From Phycisphaerae bacterium (GTDB lineage: Bacteria; Planctomycetota; Phycisphaerae; Tepidisphaerales; Tepidisphaeraceae), in assembly GCA_030448225.1 (NCBI GenBank), contig JAUJNJ010000041.1, forward strand, positions 1-46,836: a stretch of DNA of 46,836 nt. The letters are read 5' to 3'. Positions within the stretch are counted from its first letter, which is position 1. The number at the start of each line of letters is the position of its first letter. Below the pieces are notes generated by a model, which saw nothing but the letters and a program-made list of their open reading frames with translations, did not search any database and was not told the origin of the DNA. The position numbers were made by a program, and so were the translations under genes. This document shows, one piece after another, positions 1-9,018 of this stretch.

Positions 1-185
1 CGAGCTACGGCATCCTCACCCGCTCCGGCATCCACTGCGCCCCGCTCGCCCACGCCGCCATCGGCACCGCCGACGCCGGCGGCGCGACCCGCTTCAGCTT
101 CGGCCCGTTCCTCAGCGTCCGCGACGTGAAGTACGCCACCGACGCCCTGGCGGAAATCGCGGGGAGCCGGGTGGGGGCGCGGTAG
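1..185 (+). CDS. Cysteine desulfurase-like class V aminotransferase, C-terminal end (partial)
   Basis: The window opens inside this gene; the frame runs from base 3 to a TAG at 183-185 and gives 60 residues. The peptide starts SYGILTRSGIHCAPLAH and continues with GATRFSFGPF, which match the C-terminal domain of SufS/CsdA-type PLP enzymes: the R.G.HCAPLAH stretch is where the family carries its active-site cysteine loop, and G.TR.S...F is the substrate-binding arginine region. These enzymes take sulfur from cysteine for Fe-S cluster or thio-cofactor assembly. The PLP lysine and the N-terminal two thirds lie outside the window, so the subfamily cannot be settled. The end is followed by a repeat-bearing spacer. 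Confidence 0.8.
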   Translation, partial: SYGILTRSGIHCAPLAHAAIGTADAGGATRFSFGPFLSVRDVKYATDALAEIAGSRVGAR

Positions 186-547
186 CGGGGCGGCATGACG
201 TTCTATTAGTTGTGGCGGTTTCGCCTGCAAGTGGTGCCCGAGCGGTGCGTCGTCTCCTTCTAAGCACTGATCGTCACTGATCGGCCCGGGTCGGCTCGAT
301 CTCCTCTCGTCGGTACTCCGCGGATAGGGCGGGGATAGCGGCGCTCGCGAAGGGCGCCCCGGCGCGTGACACGCTGGTAGCGCGAACCCCTCTCCCCTGC
401 CCTCTCCCCAGCGTACTGGGGAGAGGGAGAGCACAACTCATCCGCACGAGTGCGTCGCAGCGGCCCGGATTAGCGCAGAAGATGACGGGGGCAAGGCTCG
501 GCACGCGGCCCTGGCCCGTGCTCGTGCAAAACAAAATCAGGTTGGAA
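186..547. other. Intergenic spacer, 362 bp, with one REP-like palindrome
   Basis: It separates the plus-strand desulfurase end from the convergent oxidoreductase. The only structure I see is the palindrome at 387-430, listed separately, which could also stop transcription from both sides. No ORF here has recognisable protein sequence. Confidence 0.6.
387..430. repeat. REP-like palindrome, copy A
   Basis: The arms CCCTCTCCCCA (400-410) and TGGGGAGAGGG (417-427) are perfect inverted complements around GCGTAC. The core (CTCTCCCC..GTACT..GGGGAGAG) recurs at least six more times in this window (near 3680, 3830, 17420, 17480, 17620, 18055), always between genes. This is an interspersed REP-type element; a terminator role is possible. 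Confidence 0.8.
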
Positions 548-1582
548 CTACAGCGCCCGCTGCCCCATCACGGCGACGATCTGCGTGGCGACCTCCACCG
601 CCGCCAGGCCGTCCTCGGCGCTGACCTCGGGGCGGGTGCCGTCGCGGACGCAGCGGATGAAGCTTTCCAACTCCGCCCGCAGCGGCTCGGTGTCGTTGAT
701 CTGCAGGTCCTCGACCGACACGATGTCCTGGTACTTCAGTTCGGACATGTCGCGGATCTCGCCGGCGCGGATCTTGGCGACCGTGTCGCGGATCGCGTCG
801 ACGTTGCCGGTCCGCCGGGCGACGATCCCGTACCGCTTCTGGTAGTCGAGCGAGACGTACGCATCGCGGCTGAACACGCGCAGGCGGCGCTCGGTCTTGA
901 GCGCCAGGCGCGACGCGGTGACGTTGGCGACGCACCCGTTCTCGAACGTGAGGCGGGCGTTGCAGATGTCCTCGCAGTCGCCGATCACGCTGACGCCGAC
1001 CGCGTCGATCTTCGCCACCGTCGACTGCGCGAGCTTCAGGACGATGTCGATGTCGTGGATCATCACGTCGAGCACGACGCCGACGTCGAGGCTGCGGAAC
1101 GTCATCGGGCTGATGCGCGTCACCTCGATGAACTGCGCCTGCATCTCCAGGCGGTCCATCGCCCGGATGGCCGGGTTGAACCGCTCGATGTGCCCGACCT
1201 GCACCGGCAGCTTGTACTTTCGCGCCGCCTCCACGATCCGCCGGGCCTCGGTCACGTCGCGCGCCAGCGGCTTCTCGACGAGGCACGGCACCCCGCGCGA
1301 CAGCAGCAGCTCGGCCGCGTCGCCGTGGTGGACGGTCGGGACCGCGATCGTGGCCGCGCCGACGTCCAGCGCGTCGAGCAGCTCGCGCGGGCAGGTGAAC
1401 GAGCGGCACCCGAACTCGTCGGCCACGGTGGCGGCGACGTCGCCGTTCGTGTCGCACACGCCCACGAGCTTCACCTGCGGCATCTCCGAGTAGACGCGCG
1501 CGTGCAGGCGGCCCATCCGGCCGCAGCCGACGACCGCGACGGGGATGGCGGCGGCGGCGGCGCGATCGTTGGTCTCTGACAT
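548..1582 (-). CDS. Gfo/Idh/MocA family oxidoreductase
   Basis: A 344-residue NAD(P)-dependent dehydrogenase of the Gfo/Idh/MocA superfamily, which acts on sugars, inositols or related polyols; the substrate is not evident. The Rossmann start PVAVVGCGRMGRLHARV lies at about residues 13-29, the EKPLARD motif holds the conserved lysine, and GHIERFNPAIR opens the second domain. Length is normal for the family. I place the start at the ATG at 1582 (MSETNDR...) because AGGGAAGC lies just upstream and the 29 residues further upstream in the same frame have no coding character. It stands alone, convergent with the preceding gene. Confidence 0.85.
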   Translation of the reverse strand: MSETNDRAAAAAIPVAVVGCGRMGRLHARVYSEMPQVKLVGVCDTNGDVAATVADEFGCRSFTCPRELLDALDVGAATIAVPTVHHGDAAELLLSRGVPCLVEKPLARDVTEARRIVEAARKYKLPVQVGHIERFNPAIRAMDRLEMQAQFIEVTRISPMTFRSLDVGVVLDVMIHDIDIVLKLAQSTVAKIDAVGVSVIGDCEDICNARLTFENGCVANVTASRLALKTERRLRVFSRDAYVSLDYQKRYGIVARRTGNVDAIRDTVAKIRAGEIRDMSELKYQDIVSVEDLQINDTEPLRAELESFIRCVRDGTRPEVSAEDGLAAVEVATQIVAVMGQRAL

Positions 1583-2049
1583 CGGCTTGCTTCCCTGCTG
1601 GCTGGAGACGTGGCCCCCGCGGGACCCGAACGGCCGAGTATATCGCTTGACGACCCCACAGCGAAGCACGCGCCGCCGCCCACCCGGAGGTGGTGGCGGG
1701 TCGTCTCAGGTCGGGACCGACGACGGAAAGTGATCGGGTCGTGCTTCCGGCTTGAAGGCTCCGACGGGTCAACGCGATCATTGCCCGTTCGGGTGCGCAC
1801 GAGATCAACCCTGCGCGAACTGCGGGATCGGCACCCGCGGTCCGAACACGCTCCCACCCCCCCCCGTTTCGCGGCCGGCCCGAAGGGCCGAGGATAAATG
1901 CCGCTCCGTCACAAGCGCACCTCACGCCTCCGGTATCGTCCGCGCCGATCGCATCTCGGCACCGTTCACAACGAGACGCATCGGAGCGCATCGCGCGCCT
2001 CAAGAACCCGCGAGGGGAAACGAGCCGGGCAAAGGAGCACCCATCACCC
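1583..2049. other. Intergenic spacer, 467 bp, no recognised feature
   Basis: It lies between the starts of the oxidoreductase and the end of the DUF4832-like gene, both on the minus strand. It must hold the oxidoreductase promoter, but I could not pick convincing elements. ORFs crossing it are arginine/proline-rich shadows without motifs. Confidence 0.5.
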
Positions 2050-3585
2050 TCATCGCACCGTCACGCCCCCCGCGGCGTGCGACCGGTCTTGCGCCGGGCC
2101 GGCCAGCGGAAGCGCGATCGATGTCCCGGTGCGCGGGTCGGTGACGGCGAACCGCAACTCGTACGCCCCGACCGGCACGCCGTCAAAGGCGGTGGTGTTT
2201 TCCGCCGGGTATCGCCGGCCGCGCAGCCATTCGTCCGTCCCCAGCGGGCCCGCGTCGCACGCGGCGACCGTGCGGCCCCGACCGTCGACGAGGCGGAGCG
2301 AGAGCGCGTAGTCCGCCAGCGCGCGGCCGACGCCGCGGTTCTCCCATTCGGTCCTGACGGTGAACTTCTTGCCGGGCCGCAGCGTCGCGGGGTAGGTGAT
2401 GAACGTCGGGACGAGGCGGTACCCCATTTCCTGCAACCCCTTCTCGATGAGCGAGGGCTGTGCGCGGAGAGAGCGCAGCGCGTCGGCGCCCTTGCCAGCC
2501 GAGCAGATTGATGTGGATGGGGTGGAGGCTCAGCGCGTCGTCGACGAACAGCGGACGCTTCGACCCGCCCATTCGCGTCGGCGTAGCTGCTGATGAACTC
2601 GGACGACATCGGCGCTTCACGGCGCCCGTGGGCTGCGATGCTCGTTGAACTTGCGGCTGGTTCGAGAAGACCACGCCCCACGCCGTCGCGGCGGTACGTG
2701 ACGTTCGGCTGGTCAGCGCGTGGTCGAACGCCGAGTAGCGCAGCCACTCGTCGTAGCGTGCGGCGGCGGCTTCCATGGAAGCGGCCTTTGGAGCCGGTGA
2801 AGTACTCCAGCGGGCCGTCGGGGTCGTGCAGTAGCTCAGCGCGACCGCGTGGTGGGGGAACGCGGCGGCGTAGCGGTCGATGATGCCGATGAGGGCGGCG
2901 CGGCGGTCGTCGACACTGCCGTAGCGGAACCCGGAGTGCCACTCGCCCCAGGCGCCCGAACCCGCACGTCGTAGGCGTCACCGGCCGGTCCTTACCGAGT
3001 GCGTCGCGACGGCGGCCGGCTTTCTCGAGTCGCTCGAGGTAGTACGCGTGGCGCGGGTCCAGGCACGACGTACGGGGCGTGCCCGTCATCGTCCGCGTCT
3101 GCATCGCCTCGGCGGCATGCGGTCGAGGACGGCCAGCGGCCGCGCGCCGGTCGAGGTGGGCCCCTGGTCGAGCATCTCGGGTGCTCATCCGCAACCAGAT
3201 CGACTTCCCGCCAGCTCGCCAGTGGTCATAGGCCAAGTCGACGTGCGTGAAGTCGTACTGCCCCTCGCGCTTGCCGCTCGACGTCGGCCCAAGTGAACAT
3301 GATCGCGACGTGGTCGACGCGGTCGAAGTTCGCCGGGCAGCATGACGAGCGTCGAGCTGCCGCCGGGTACGGTCGATCGGGTAGTTCTCGTAGAGCACCC
3401 AACCCATGTCCAGGTTGCGCTAGGACGGCGGCGGGGTCCTCAGCCGGGAACTATGGTGACGGACTGCGCGTCGTGGTCCGCCGCCGGCGTATCGGCGGCG
3501 ATCATGCGAGGGATATGAGCAGGGCGGCGATGGAGAGGGTGTCCCGCAGCAAAAGGTCTAACGGCTTCGTCTGCGTTGTCTTCAA
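2050..3585 (-). pseudogene. Secreted DUF4832-like protein, disrupted by several frameshifts
   Basis: The coding signal jumps between all three minus-strand frames, so no single ORF covers it. In order one reads a signal-peptide-like LSIAALLISLA near 3540, then MGWVLYENYPID (3407), GQYDFTHVDLAYDHWRAG, SCLDPRHAYYLERLEKAG, SSEFISSYADANGRVE, and an intact 128-residue C-terminal part from 2436 (YRLVPTFITYPATLRPGKKF). The early GW..YE.YP motif, central barrel-like part and C-terminal beta domain fit the DUF4832 family, whose members are secreted and resemble glycoside hydrolases. A TTG at 3585 with GGAGG seven bases upstream is the likely start. Total span (about 510 codons) is near full length, so the damage is small indels. 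These may be consensus errors rather than decay. Family assignment is moderate. Confidence 0.45.
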
Positions 3586-3669
3586 AGTTGTTCCTCCGCC
3601 GCGCGGGCCTCCACGTCGCGCCGAGCGTGTGCCCGGTAAGCGTAGCGTCGTGGTGGAGCGGGCCGACTA

Positions 3670-3852
3670 CTCCCTGCCCGGTACTCAGGGGAGAGGGCGG
3701 GGTGAGGGGCGGAACCGAAGGATGAAGGATGAAGGCGGAAGGATGAAGCGGATATCCGCCTCTCATGTTTTCATCCCCTTCATCCTTCGGCCTTCATCCT
3801 TTGACGCCGCCCCTCACCCCTAACCCTCTCCCCTGAGTACGGGGGAGAGGGG
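3670..3852. repeat. Composite inverted repeat built from two REP-like palindromes and GGATGAAGG tracts (copies B and C)
   Basis: The left half (from GGTACTCAGGGGAGAGGG at about 3680) and the right half (ending CCCTCTCCCCTGAGTAC at 3840) are imperfect reverse complements for about 80 bp each. Going inwards, both arms carry the REP-like core, a GGGGTGAGGGGCGG block, then GAAGGATGAAGG tracts, and they meet near a CGGATATCCG centre. It fills the spacer between the two damaged minus-strand genes (3586-3900), where I see nothing else. A transcript through it could form a very long hairpin. Confidence 0.75.
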
Positions 3853-3900
3853 ATAAGACGCGGCCGGCTGACGCGGAGGCGAGACAGAAGAGGGGCGGGG

Positions 3901-5166
3901 TCACAGAGAGACCTGCCCCAGATCTGGTGCGTCCGCGATTCGCGTCCTCCTGGATGAACACAGTGCCCCACTGACTGTTGCCGACGACGACGTCAACCTT
4001 CTTCGCTCGCCGGTGAGGTCCGCGGCCATCACCTGCGTGCCGACGCCGGAGTCGCTGTCGATGAGGTGGGGGACGAACTGCGCCCCTTGCCGCCGTCGCG
4101 ACTCAGTTCGAACCAGTAGAGGACCGGGGCCGCGCCGCTCTCGGGGTCGCCGCCGCCGTCAGGGCGGGGGGCGTGGGCCCAGTGGCGGCTGCCGGTCACG
4201 GAGTCCTTCGGGCCGTCGCCGTTCATGTCGTACAGATCGATCGCGTGGATGCTGGCTGAACTGCACGCCGAGCGGCTTCTCGCCGGCCTTGTCGCTGAGG
4301 ATGACGTGCGGCTCGAACCGGATCGCGTCGTCGCCCTCCTTGCCCTTGTTCTCGTACCACGACAGGCCGAACGCGTGGGCGGCGATGCTCGTGATCACGT
4401 CGTTGTCCTTGTCGCCGTCGACGTCGTAGGCGTACATCTGCGCGCCGCCGCGGCCGAAGTCGGTCTTGTGGAACGTCCACGCCGGGTCGCCCTCCAGGCT
4501 GGCGGGTTGTTCCCACCAGCCCTGGGCTTCGAGCAGGTCGTGCTTGCCGTCGCCACTGATGACGTCGCGTAGCGGTGCATGATGGGTGAACTGTGGAAGC
4601 GGCTGTCGGGCTTGGCGAAGATCTTGTGGGTCCCGGCGCTCGTCGGGTTGCCCGCGTCGGGCGCGGCCCAGCCGGGGAAGCCGGCGGTGTGGAAGATGAG
4701 TTCCGGCTTGCCGTCGCCGGTGAGGTCGCCGAACGTCGGCGACTCGTTGTCGGTGGGCGGCGTGCTTCGGCCACGGGCCGGCCTTCCCCTGCGGGTTCTC
4801 GTACCAGATCGTGGCTTGGCCGGGAAGCCGATCGTGCGGATGTCGTCCCACACGTCGTGAGATTGAAGTCGTGCGTGTACATCACGAAGTTGGCCGGAAA
4901 TTACCCCTTCGGGTCGACCGGCACTTCCCCTCGTAGAACGTGTGCTGCTTCTTGAAGTCCCGGCCCCTCGTACCAGAACGGCCCGGCGGCGATCGAGCCG
5001 TCCTTGTTGAAGTCCCCGACGGTAGCCCCCTCGCTGAAGAACTGCTCGCTGAGCGTGATCTTCCTGAACTTCGGCGAAGACGGATTGTCGGCGGCGGCGG
5101 CGGCGAACGACGTGGCTGAAAAGAACGGCCGCGAGGAGCGGGCGGCAGTGTGGTTTTGCGCATCAT
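3901..5166 (-). pseudogene. Secreted FG-GAP/VCBS-repeat protein, disrupted by several frameshifts
   Basis: The peptide can be rebuilt across frames. It has a signal peptide (MRKTT..., then LLAAVLFSATSFAAAADN after a frame change) and then repeated calcium-binding-like blade motifs: TVGDFNKDGS, TFGDLTGDGKPELIFH, AYDVDGDKDNDVITSI, DLYDMNGDG and VMAADLTGE. These D.(N/D)GDG.D units are typical of FG-GAP/VCBS beta-propellers, here of the planctomycete type with WYENP motifs. The exported protein may bind ligands or polysaccharide; no catalytic motif is seen. The start is the ATG at 5166 or 5163; the end is placed at the TGA at 3901, though the last frame is uncertain. At least five frame changes occur in 1.27 kb, beside the equally damaged DUF4832-like gene. 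Confidence 0.6.
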
Positions 5167-5397
5167 GCCTCTATCGTCCGGCGACAAGCGACTCCGATCA
5201 AGGGACAGCGGGACGCGTGGGGCCGTTCCGTGCGCTACTAAGACAAGCGGCGTAGCCCGACGTTGCCGCGGCGGGGCGAACCCGGTGAGCTAGCCGCGGG
5301 CGGAGCTTTCGCCCATTCTTCTTGCCGGGAATGGAGCGCTCCGCCCGGTCCTGAAGTGACACCAGAGGTTCCAGCGCACCGAAACAAACGTCGGCTC

Positions 5398-6993
5398 CTA
5401 CGGCACTCGCCGCGGCGAGCGAATCGCGAATCTCGCCGGGGGCGATCCGTCCCGCCCCGCGGCCTCGGTGACGTTGAGGGTGACGGGCGTGCCGGTGGCG
5501 AGCTTGCCGGCGCCGGTGGCGACGACCGGCTCCCCGCCCTTGAGGCCCTGGGTCACCTCCACGTCGCCGCCGCGCGTGCGGCCGAGTTGCACGCGGACCT
5601 CGACGGCCTTGCCGTCCTTCACGGTGAAGACCTTGCTCACGCCGGCGAAGCTGGCGACCGCGGCGGCGGGGACGAAGACTGAATCCTCGGTCCGCGTCTC
5701 AACCTTCGCCCGCGCGAAGGCGCCGGCCCGCAGTTCGCGGGCGGCGTTGGGGACGATGACTTCGACCTGGAACGTGCGGTTGGCCGGGTCGATCTGCGGG
5801 CGCACCCGCGCGACGCGCCCGTCGAACACGCGGTCGCCGTACGCCTCGATCGAGATCGCGACGCGCTGGCCGACCTTCACGTCGGGCACGAACCGTTCGG
5901 GGACGAGCGCGCGGAGCTTCAGCGGGTCGTCGTCGACGAGGCGGAACATCGGCGTCAGCCCCGAGAGCAGCTCGCCGACCTCGATCCGCCGCTCGGCCAC
6001 CGCGAACGTGCCGCTGCCGACCTCCGGCTGGCCCGCCGGGGCGGTCGTGGCGGGCGCGGTCGGTCGCGTCGCGGGGGCCGTCGATCCGGCGGCTACGGTC
6101 GTGGCGTTGCCCGCGGTCGCCGCGTTACCCGCGCCCGTGGACGGGCCGCCCTCACCGGCGGCCGCACCTCCGGTGCCGCCGTCCCCGGCGGCGGTGTCGT
6201 CCATCGGTCGCGGGGCGCGGATCGTGGTGTCCTTCAGCGCCTGCTCGGCGATGCGCAGGTCCGCCTGCTTCGTGCGCGCCTCGGCCAAGAGCGCGCGGGC
6301 CGTGAGCAATTCCACGTCATAGGCGCTCTGGGCGACGTCGAACGCGGTCTTGAGGTCGGCGAAGTCCTGCTGGCTCAGCAGCGGCGGCGTCTGGTCGTGG
6401 AGCTGCTTGCCGCGCTCGTAGCGGCCGCGCGCGTTCTCGGCCTGCAACCGCGCCCGGCGGACGGCCGGCAGGTCGGACGGGTCGAACTCGCCCTGCGGCA
6501 CCTCCTTCACGCCGAGCTGCGCCAGCGTCTCCTGCAGGGCCGACTCCTTGGAGTTGCGCGCGAGCTCGTAGTCGTTGCGGAGGAGCTGCGCCAGCACGTC
6601 GCCCGGCTCGACGCGGTCCCCCTCGTCCTTGTAGACGGCGATCACCTTGCCCGGGATCTTGTTGGAGATGCTGACGTCCTCGTCGCCCCAGAGCGTGCCG
6701 ACGACGTCGACCGTCCGCTGCACCGGCTGGCGCGCCGCCTCCACGAGCGACACCTGAACCGCCTCGCCGCCGCCGCCGCCATCCTTAGCGCCGCCGCCCT
6801 TGGCCGCCGCGCCCTTTTCGTCGCCGCACCCGGCGACGGCGAGGCCGGCGAGCAACATTCCCGCGCCGCCGAGCAGCAACCGCGCGGCGGGGCGGTATAA
6901 GATCGCAAGCCCCCGGCGGGCGGGCGCTGCTGTCGTCTGGCCCGCGGTCCGGTCCGTGTCCTTGGAAATCGACGAAATGACCACTGCGCGCAA
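5398..6993 (-). CDS. RND-type efflux periplasmic adaptor (HlyD/MFP family), lipoprotein
   Basis: A 531-residue membrane-fusion protein that would bridge an inner-membrane pump and an outer-membrane channel. A lipoprotein signal (LLLGGAGMLLAGLAVAGC) precedes an acidic, glycine-rich linker. The first half of the lipoyl/barrel-sandwich domain is KIPGKVIAVYKDEGDRVEPG, followed by a helical hairpin, the second half (FAVAERRIEVGELLSGLTP), the beta-barrel (LKLRALVPERFVPDVKVGQ) and the membrane-proximal domain. About 65 residues rich in Ala, Gly, Thr and Pro are inserted between the two lipoyl halves, where the family normally has a tight junction. I chose the TTG at 6993 because GAGGG lies five bases upstream; the GTG at 6984 is an alternative. 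It is divergent from the TolC-like gene, and no RND permease lies alongside. Confidence 0.85.
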   Translation of the reverse strand: MRAVVISSISKDTDRTAGQTTAAPARRGLAILYRPAARLLLGGAGMLLAGLAVAGCGDEKGAAAKGGGAKDGGGGGEAVQVSLVEAARQPVQRTVDVVGTLWGDEDVSISNKIPGKVIAVYKDEGDRVEPGDVLAQLLRNDYELARNSKESALQETLAQLGVKEVPQGEFDPSDLPAVRRARLQAENARGRYERGKQLHDQTPPLLSQQDFADLKTAFDVAQSAYDVELLTARALLAEARTKQADLRIAEQALKDTTIRAPRPMDDTAAGDGGTGGAAAGEGGPSTGAGNAATAGNATTVAAGSTAPATRPTAPATTAPAGQPEVGSGTFAVAERRIEVGELLSGLTPMFRLVDDDPLKLRALVPERFVPDVKVGQRVAISIEAYGDRVFDGRVARVRPQIDPANRTFQVEVIVPNAARELRAGAFARAKVETRTEDSVFVPAAAVASFAGVSKVFTVKDGKAVEVRVQLGRTRGGDVEVTQGLKGGEPVVATGAGKLATGTPVTLNVTEAAGRDGSPPARFAIRSPRRVP

Positions 6994-7087
6994 GATGCCC
7001 TCTTTCCGAAAAGCGTCGAACTCGATTTTAGCCGCCCCGCAGCCGCAGCGGGCGATATTTACCCCGGTGCAGCCGGCCGTTGTGCAA
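6994..7087. promoter_or_regulatory. Shared spacer between divergent adaptor and TolC-like genes
   Basis: Only about 94 bp separate the two predicted starts, so both promoters must overlap here or inside the coding ends. I could not assign -35/-10 boxes or an operator. The assignment rests on gene arrangement alone. Confidence 0.4.
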
Positions 7088-8599
7088 GTGCGATCAGCAT
7101 GTGCCCCCGTGCGACCAGCCGGCCACGCGGTGCTCCTCCGGGTCGCCCTGTTGTTTATCCCGTGGGCCGGGATCGGTTGTTCGGTCGACGAAAAAGAAGA
7201 GGTCGGCATTTACCGCCGGCTCCTCGACGGCGACAACCCCGCGACCGTCTCCTACTCGCCGGAGGCTCCGCTCGACCTGGTCACCGCGCTGCGGTTGGCG
7301 AACTTTCACAACGAGCGGCTGGCCATCGAGGGGGAGAACTACCTGCAGGCCCTGATCGACAAGCAGCGCGCCGCCGCGGCGTTCCAGCCGACCGTCAGCC
7401 TCGCGCCGCGCTACTTCATCGAGCAGGAGACCGATACCTCGTTCGGCGGCGGCGGCGTGACCGACCCGGACGACCCCGACGACCCGGACGGCAACGACGG
7501 CGGCGGGTTCGGCGGGCGAGGGCAGGAAAACGAGTACTTCGAGACGTCGGTCAACGCCAACGCCAACCTGTTCAACGGCTTCCGCGACGTGGCCAACCTC
7601 CGCCGCGCCGGGCGGACGATCCGCCAGCGCGAGGCGCTGCTCCTCGACTTGCAGCAGGACGTGCTGCTCGAGGTCGCGCAGGTGTACTACGAGGTGATCG
7701 GCGCCGAGCAACTCGTCGACGTGCTGGAGAGCACGGCCCGGCTTCAGGAGGAGCGCGTGCGCAACGCCCGCGCCCGCGAGCAGGCGGGGTTCGGCCGGGC
7801 GCTGGACGTCGCCCAGCAGACGGCCCAGGCCGCGGCGACGCGCGTCACGCTGCTGGCGGCGCGGGGCGACGTCTGGACCGGGCGCACGACCCTGGCGTTC
7901 CTGACCGACGCGCGGGTCGCCGACTGCCCGCTCGTCGACGACTACGACGTGCCCGAGAACCTCCCCCCGGCCGAGGAGTGGGCCGCCCGCGCCGCCGCCG
8001 CCCGACAGGACCTCGCCGCCGCCCGCGCCGCCACGGCGGCCGCCGCCGAGGGCGTGCGGGCGGCGGTCGGGCAGTACTACCCGAGCGTCACGCTCGACTT
8101 CGACTACTACCTCGTCCGCACCGGCTCGCGCGCCGACGACGGCGACTGGGAGGCGCTGCTGCTGGCGAACGTCCCGATCTTCTCCGGCGGCCAGATCCAC
8201 GCCGACGTCCGCGCCGCGCTGTCGCAACTCCGCCAGGCCCGCCTCGCCGAGTCGCTGACCGGCCGGCAGGTCGAACAGGACGTGCTGCTCGCGTACCGCG
8301 CGCTGTCGACCGGCACCGAACGCCTCGCGCAACTCGCCGTGCAGGAACAGGCCGCCCGCGACGCGTTCGTCCGCGCCCGACGCGAGTACGACGCCGGCAC
8401 GGCCACCAACCTCGATCTGCTCACCGCGCAGGACACGCTGCTCTCGACCGAACTGCAACTGACGAGCGAGCGGTTCGCGCGCAAGGTCGCCTACCTCAAC
8501 CTGCTCCGCGCCGGCGGCACGCTCGGCGAGAGCATGCGCCTTCCCGTCGCCCGCTCCGACGACGCCGCAGGATTAAACACCCCCGGCCGCGACGGGTAA
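7088..8599 (+). CDS. TolC-family outer-membrane efflux protein
   Basis: About 503 residues, the normal size for an outer-membrane channel that works with the divergent adaptor. A hydrophobic signal (VLLRVALLFIPWAGIGC) ends in a cysteine that could be lipidated, although the lipobox is weak. Two repeats of the TolC/OEP fold follow: PLDLVTALRLANFHNERLA with the family's early ALRLA..N motif, and in the second half AAAEGVRAAVGQYYPSVTLD, then NVPIFSGGQIHADVRAA, the standard P(I/L)F.GG motif. An Asp/Gly-rich loop (VTDPDDPDDPDGND) interrupts an early strand. The start is uncertain: GTG at 7088, 7109 or 7130 are all in frame and none has a clear ribosome site. Confidence 0.85.
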   Translation: MRSACAPVRPAGHAVLLRVALLFIPWAGIGCSVDEKEEVGIYRRLLDGDNPATVSYSPEAPLDLVTALRLANFHNERLAIEGENYLQALIDKQRAAAAFQPTVSLAPRYFIEQETDTSFGGGGVTDPDDPDDPDGNDGGGFGGRGQENEYFETSVNANANLFNGFRDVANLRRAGRTIRQREALLLDLQQDVLLEVAQVYYEVIGAEQLVDVLESTARLQEERVRNARAREQAGFGRALDVAQQTAQAAATRVTLLAARGDVWTGRTTLAFLTDARVADCPLVDDYDVPENLPPAEEWAARAAAARQDLAAARAATAAAAEGVRAAVGQYYPSVTLDFDYYLVRTGSRADDGDWEALLLANVPIFSGGQIHADVRAALSQLRQARLAESLTGRQVEQDVLLAYRALSTGTERLAQLAVQEQAARDAFVRARREYDAGTATNLDLLTAQDTLLSTELQLTSERFARKVAYLNLLRAGGTLGESMRLPVARSDDAAGLNTPGRDG

Positions 8600-9018
8600 C
8601 TCGGGTGTCACGACCGCGCGGTTAGATGCGACCGCGGAGACGCGGAGGCCGACGCGGAGGTGAGGAAATCCCACCACGGAGCACACGGAGGGCACGCAGG
8701 AGAGAAATGAATCGCAAGGTTACACGCATGACGTAGATGAAGATGAAGAGCGACTTAGCTGCATGAGCGCGCACGCCCCTCTTCTGTGGAACCTGTGGCT
8801 CATTCTCCTCCGCCATGCCCTCCGTGTGCTCCGTGGTTCAATTCCCTTCCTTCGCACGCCTCGAATCGACCTCTCTCTGACTGCTGCGTCTCCGCATCTC
8901 CGCGGTTGCTTTGAACGCGGTCTCGCGACCGATGGACTTGCCGCGGGGCGGCCGGTAGGGTTTCGGAATTCGGACGGAGCCGAATCCTCATATCCAACAA
9001 ACGAGCGGAGAAAGCCGG
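8600..9018. other. Intergenic spacer, 419 bp, holding a nested inverted repeat
   Basis: It lies between the TolC-like gene and the PVC haem protein gene. The nested repeat is listed separately (8631-8906). The downstream promoter should lie in 8907-9010; GGAGAAA precedes the ATG at 9019. No coding sequence is recognised. Confidence 0.6.
8631..8906. repeat. Nested long-range inverted repeat (second repeat family)
   Basis: A perfect 22-bp inverted repeat joins 8673-8694 (ACCACGGAGCACACGGAG plus GGCA) with 8816-8837. Outside it, 8631-8647 (ACCGCGGAGACGCGGAG) pairs with 8890-8906 with one mismatch. The arms are separated by about 120 bp of AT-richer sequence without a recognisable ORF. This motif is different from the CTCTCCCC palindromes. 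It could be a degenerate non-autonomous element or a structured RNA region. Confidence 0.75.

Noticed and set aside
482..1579. Long plus-strand open frame opposite the Gfo/Idh/MocA gene
   Set aside because: Its composition (His/Arg/Asp/Val-rich, with no motif) is that of an antisense shadow in GC-rich DNA, and the opposite strand has a complete dehydrogenase.
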